A stretch of DNA of 32,187 nucleotides from an uncultured Phaeodactylibacter sp. (GTDB lineage Bacteria > Bacteroidota > Bacteroidia > Chitinophagales > Saprospiraceae): assembly GCA_913057245.1 (NCBI GenBank), contig CAJXNH010000037.1, positions 1 through 32,187 on the forward strand. Reading direction: 5' to 3'. The position numbers and the translations under genes were made by a program. The notes beneath the pieces were generated by a model. It saw nothing but the letters and a program-made list of their open reading frames with translations. It was not told the origin of the DNA and did no database searches. Positions 31,732 to 32,187 of the stretch are shown here, in pieces. Every line of letters begins with the position of its first letter. Within the stretch, counting starts at the first letter, position 1.

Positions 31732-32187
31732 CTAAGATAGGCAAGGATTTATAGGTCTCAGCCACTCAGACTTGTTGATGCCATACCAGTTGTGTGGGGC
31801 ATCGTCAAATTCAAATACCTCAATTAGCCGGAGCCCTACCTTCTGCAATACTTTGTTGGAGCCGATATTGTCAACGTGGGCACCAGCGAAAACCTCCTCT
31901 AACTTCAGTGTTTCAAAACCATATTCTAATGCCGCCAGGGAAGTCTCCGTGGCAATGCCCTGCCCCCAGTATTTCCGCCTGAGCCGGTAGCCAAGGTCGT
32001 AATAGTCCATATCAGTACGCACGGTGGTCTCGAATTTCAGCCCTGACCAGCCGACGAAGTCTTGCGTGGCTTTGTCAATCACCGCCCATCTGCCTATGCC
32101 ATATTGATCATACTGATTGCGGACATAGGCAATCGTATCATGGGCCTGATCAATTGTTTTGATGGGGTTATTCCCCAGGTATTTATG
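31732..32187 (-). CDS. GNAT family N-acetyltransferase (5' end outside the window)
   Basis: The frame is open to the window edge (32187), so only the last 151 codons are seen. From 32187 it reads HKYLGNNPIKTIDQAHD, then IGRWAVIDKATQDFVGWSG, YYDLGYRLRRKYWGQGIATE (acetyl-CoA binding loop, R/Q-x-x-G-x-A type), ALEYGFETL, VDNIGSNKVLQKVGL and NWYGINKSEW. This is the RimJ/RimL-like kind of GNAT that acetylates N-termini or small amines. The GTG at 32080-32082 is an internal Val, not the start. The stop is 16 bp before the acylase start. The substrate is unknown. Confidence 0.88.
   Translation of the reverse strand, partial: HKYLGNNPIKTIDQAHDTIAYVRNQYDQYGIGRWAVIDKATQDFVGWSGLKFETTVRTDMDYYDLGYRLRRKYWGQGIATETSLAALEYGFETLKLEEVFAGAHVDNIGSNKVLQKVGLRLIEVFEFDDAPHNWYGINKSEWLRPINPCLS

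Overview
The window looks like chromosomal DNA of a Bacteroidota, most likely a marine Saprospiria-type bacterium (Lewinella/Phaeodactylibacter-like; the genus is inference). The signs are proteins ending in type IX secretion (T9SS) sorting domains, SprB-like repeats, -7 elements of the TAnnTTTG type, a tRNA gene without an encoded CCA, and a SecG/TPR gene pair typical of the phylum. G+C is about half by eye. No phage, IS element or CRISPR array was seen.

Layout. (1) 173-2607, minus strand: a T9SS-exported thioredoxin-like protein and a DUF1853 protein. (2) 2631-7286, minus: a tight five-gene operon of exported proteins of unknown role. Two members share a C-terminal module and have CsgG/TolB-N-like regions, and one is a small LPP20/FlgP-like lipoprotein, so the set recalls the FlgO/FlgP/FlgT proteins of flagellar outer rings in an organism with no flagellar genes in view. 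(3) 7287-9060: a gene-poor stretch with a decayed T9SS protein (frameshifts and in-frame stops), a 34-bp direct repeat and small open-frame remnants. (4) 9061-14746: tRNA-Arg(CCU), YjbR, a TraB/GumN-family protein, an Lrp/AsnC regulator, glutamate dehydrogenase with a CcmD-like peptide, a lipoprotein inorganic pyrophosphatase and branched-chain aminotransferase. (5) 14863-17909, plus: a possible DNA polymerase III psi-like protein, rdgB, a TPR-type protein, secG and a GGCT-like protein. (6) 18107-23956, plus: a 1949-residue secreted metzincin protease with five exact 147-residue repeats. (7) 24028-26701, minus: three genes resembling plant/cyanobacterial tocopherol enzymes: an MPBQ methyltransferase (plant VTE3 type), a gamma-tocopherol methyltransferase-like enzyme (VTE4 type) and homogentisate phytyltransferase (VTE2/HPT). 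(8) 26766-28712, minus: three genes of oxidative L-fucose breakdown. (9) 28840-32187: an alpha/beta hydrolase, a penicillin-acylase-family enzyme and a GNAT acetyltransferase cut by the window edge.

How they fit. The tocopherol-type operon is the most striking content: three consecutive steps from homogentisate to a methylated prenylquinol lie together in what appears to be a non-photosynthetic bacterium. The homogentisate-forming enzyme (HPPD) and the tocopherol cyclase are not in the window. The fucose genes directly upstream and the large secreted protease fit life on algal polymers, but that link is inference. Lrp next to glutamate dehydrogenase, with ilvE nearby, suggests a small amino-acid/nitrogen region. 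Many units end in strong hairpins, listed separately.
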